DNA of 64,000 bases from positions 1 through 64,000 of the forward strand of contig NZ_QUOK01000015.1 in assembly GCF_003390325.1 (NCBI RefSeq). The letters run 5' to 3'. Of the stretch, positions 63,523 through 64,000 are shown one piece after another. The notes under the pieces are model-generated. The model worked only from the letters and a program-made list of their open reading frames with translations, was not told where the DNA came from and ran no database searches. The DNA is from Rhodohalobacter sp. SW132 (GTDB lineage: Bacteria; Bacteroidota; Rhodothermia; Balneolales; Balneolaceae). The translations under genes were made by a program, and so were the position numbers. Numbering within the stretch: the first letter of the stretch is position 1; the number at the start of each line of letters is the position of its first letter.

Positions 63523-64000
63523 ATGGCATACTCTAAACTTGAATACATTTGGCTTGATGGATATGAGCCTACTCAGCATCTGAGAAGTAAAACCAGAGTT
63601 ATACACGATTTTAGCGGAAAACTTGAAGATGCACCCATTTGGGCATTTGATGGAAGTTCAACTCTCCAGGCAACCGGGAGCTCTTCTGATTGTCTGTTGA
63701 AACCGGTTGCGATCTATCCTGATCCTGATGTGAAGCATGGATACCTGGTGATGACTGAAGTTCTGAATTCAGACGGTACCCCGCACGAAACGAATTCAAG
63801 AGCTGCAATTGATGAAGATGACACCGATTTTTGGTTTGGTTTTGAACAGGAATATTTCCTTGTAGATCCTGAAACAAATCGCCCCCTCGGATTTCCGATC
63901 AACGGGTATCCCGCACCGCAAGGCCTCTACTATTGCGGCGTTGGAGCAAGGAATGTTTTTGGACGCGAAATTATCGACGAACATCTTGATATCTGCCTGG
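63523..64000 (+). CDS. Type II (eukaryotic-type) glutamine synthetase, N-terminal part
   Basis: The frame runs off the window edge after about 159 codons. It opens AYSKLEYIWLDGYEPTQHLRSKTRV, then PIWAFDGSSTLQATGSSSDC and WFGFEQEYFLVD, the beta-grasp domain and first catalytic strand of GlnII. The enzyme makes glutamine from glutamate, NH3 and ATP. GlnII is shorter than the usual bacterial GlnA and lacks its adenylylation control. The ATG at 63523 is the only plausible start. Confidence 0.92.
   Translation, partial: MAYSKLEYIWLDGYEPTQHLRSKTRVIHDFSGKLEDAPIWAFDGSSTLQATGSSSDCLLKPVAIYPDPDVKHGYLVMTEVLNSDGTPHETNSRAAIDEDDTDFWFGFEQEYFLVDPETNRPLGFPINGYPAPQGLYYCGVGARNVFGREIIDEHLDICL

Noticed and set aside
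63365-63583. 72-codon frame before glutamine synthetase
   Set aside because: Overlaps the clear GlnII start in another frame.

Overview
The window looks like a chromosomal segment from a free-living, respiring, Gram-negative marine or saline bacterium of the Balneolota/Bacteroidota-Rhodothermota side of the tree. This is inferred from gene content, not from a search: many lipoproteins with SPII signals, 6-bladed beta-propeller lipoproteins, a menaquinone operon, a fixABCX-type ETF cluster, a type II glutamine synthetase, few clear Shine-Dalgarno sites, and filler repeats common in that group. Base composition is moderate. I see no rRNA, tRNA, CRISPR array or complete insertion sequence.

Layout. 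1-929 is a repeat-bearing region without convincing genes next to an integron-type integrase (930-1889). 1948-3880 holds uridine kinase and a secreted cell-wall amidase. 4362-8418 holds a large unknown AAA/STAND-like ATPase followed 13 bp later by a MscS channel. 8509-13189 holds a maleylacetate-reductase-like dehydrogenase, a cold-shock protein, and a two-gene unit of a two-TM protein and an NTF2-fold protein. 13292-16983 holds methionine gamma-lyase with an Lrp-type regulator (plus a perfect 14-bp inverted-repeat operator) and two universal stress proteins. 17207-24368 holds a small unknown protein, a lipoprotein, RNase D, a Ca2+-type P-ATPase and a trypsin-like lipoprotein. 24497-25061 is a DUF433 antitoxin with a frameshifted DUF5615 toxin. 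25216-33661 holds a GGCT-fold protein, a propeller lipoprotein, a SIMPL protein, glutaryl-CoA dehydrogenase, a DUF1206 membrane protein, and a lipoprotein pair bracketed by a 112-bp direct repeat whose right copy is the 3' end of an acyl-CoA dehydrogenase gene. 34029-36165 carries three small secreted carboxypeptidase-regulatory-like proteins, with a MITE-like inverted repeat between the second and third. 36222-40026 is fixABCX (etfB-etfA-fixC-fixX). 40333-46234 holds an ABC transporter pair, a plant-type ferredoxin-NADP reductase, a YihY protein, a class V aminotransferase and DUF502. 46395-52697 holds alaS and pdhA-pdhB-pdhC. 52942-59609 is a six-gene chaperone-usher-like surface-fibre operon. 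59701-63233 is menA-menC-menE. 63523 to the edge is a partial type II glutamine synthetase.

How the genes fit together. Two acyl-CoA dehydrogenases and fixABCX fit a route passing electrons from acyl-CoA oxidation to menaquinone, which the menA-C-E products help make; PDH feeds acetyl-CoA. The methionine gamma-lyase and Lrp genes form one regulated unit.

The most unusual locus is 52942-59609. It has four secreted subunits sharing a DUF4402/spore-coat-U-like C-terminal signature, a PapD-like chaperone, and an usher-like outer-membrane protein that continues past the usual C-terminal domain into three SPOR-like repeats. I read it as a divergent archaic-type chaperone-usher system that may bind peptidoglycan. 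The second highlight is the lipoprotein pair between direct repeats, which looks like an inserted segment.
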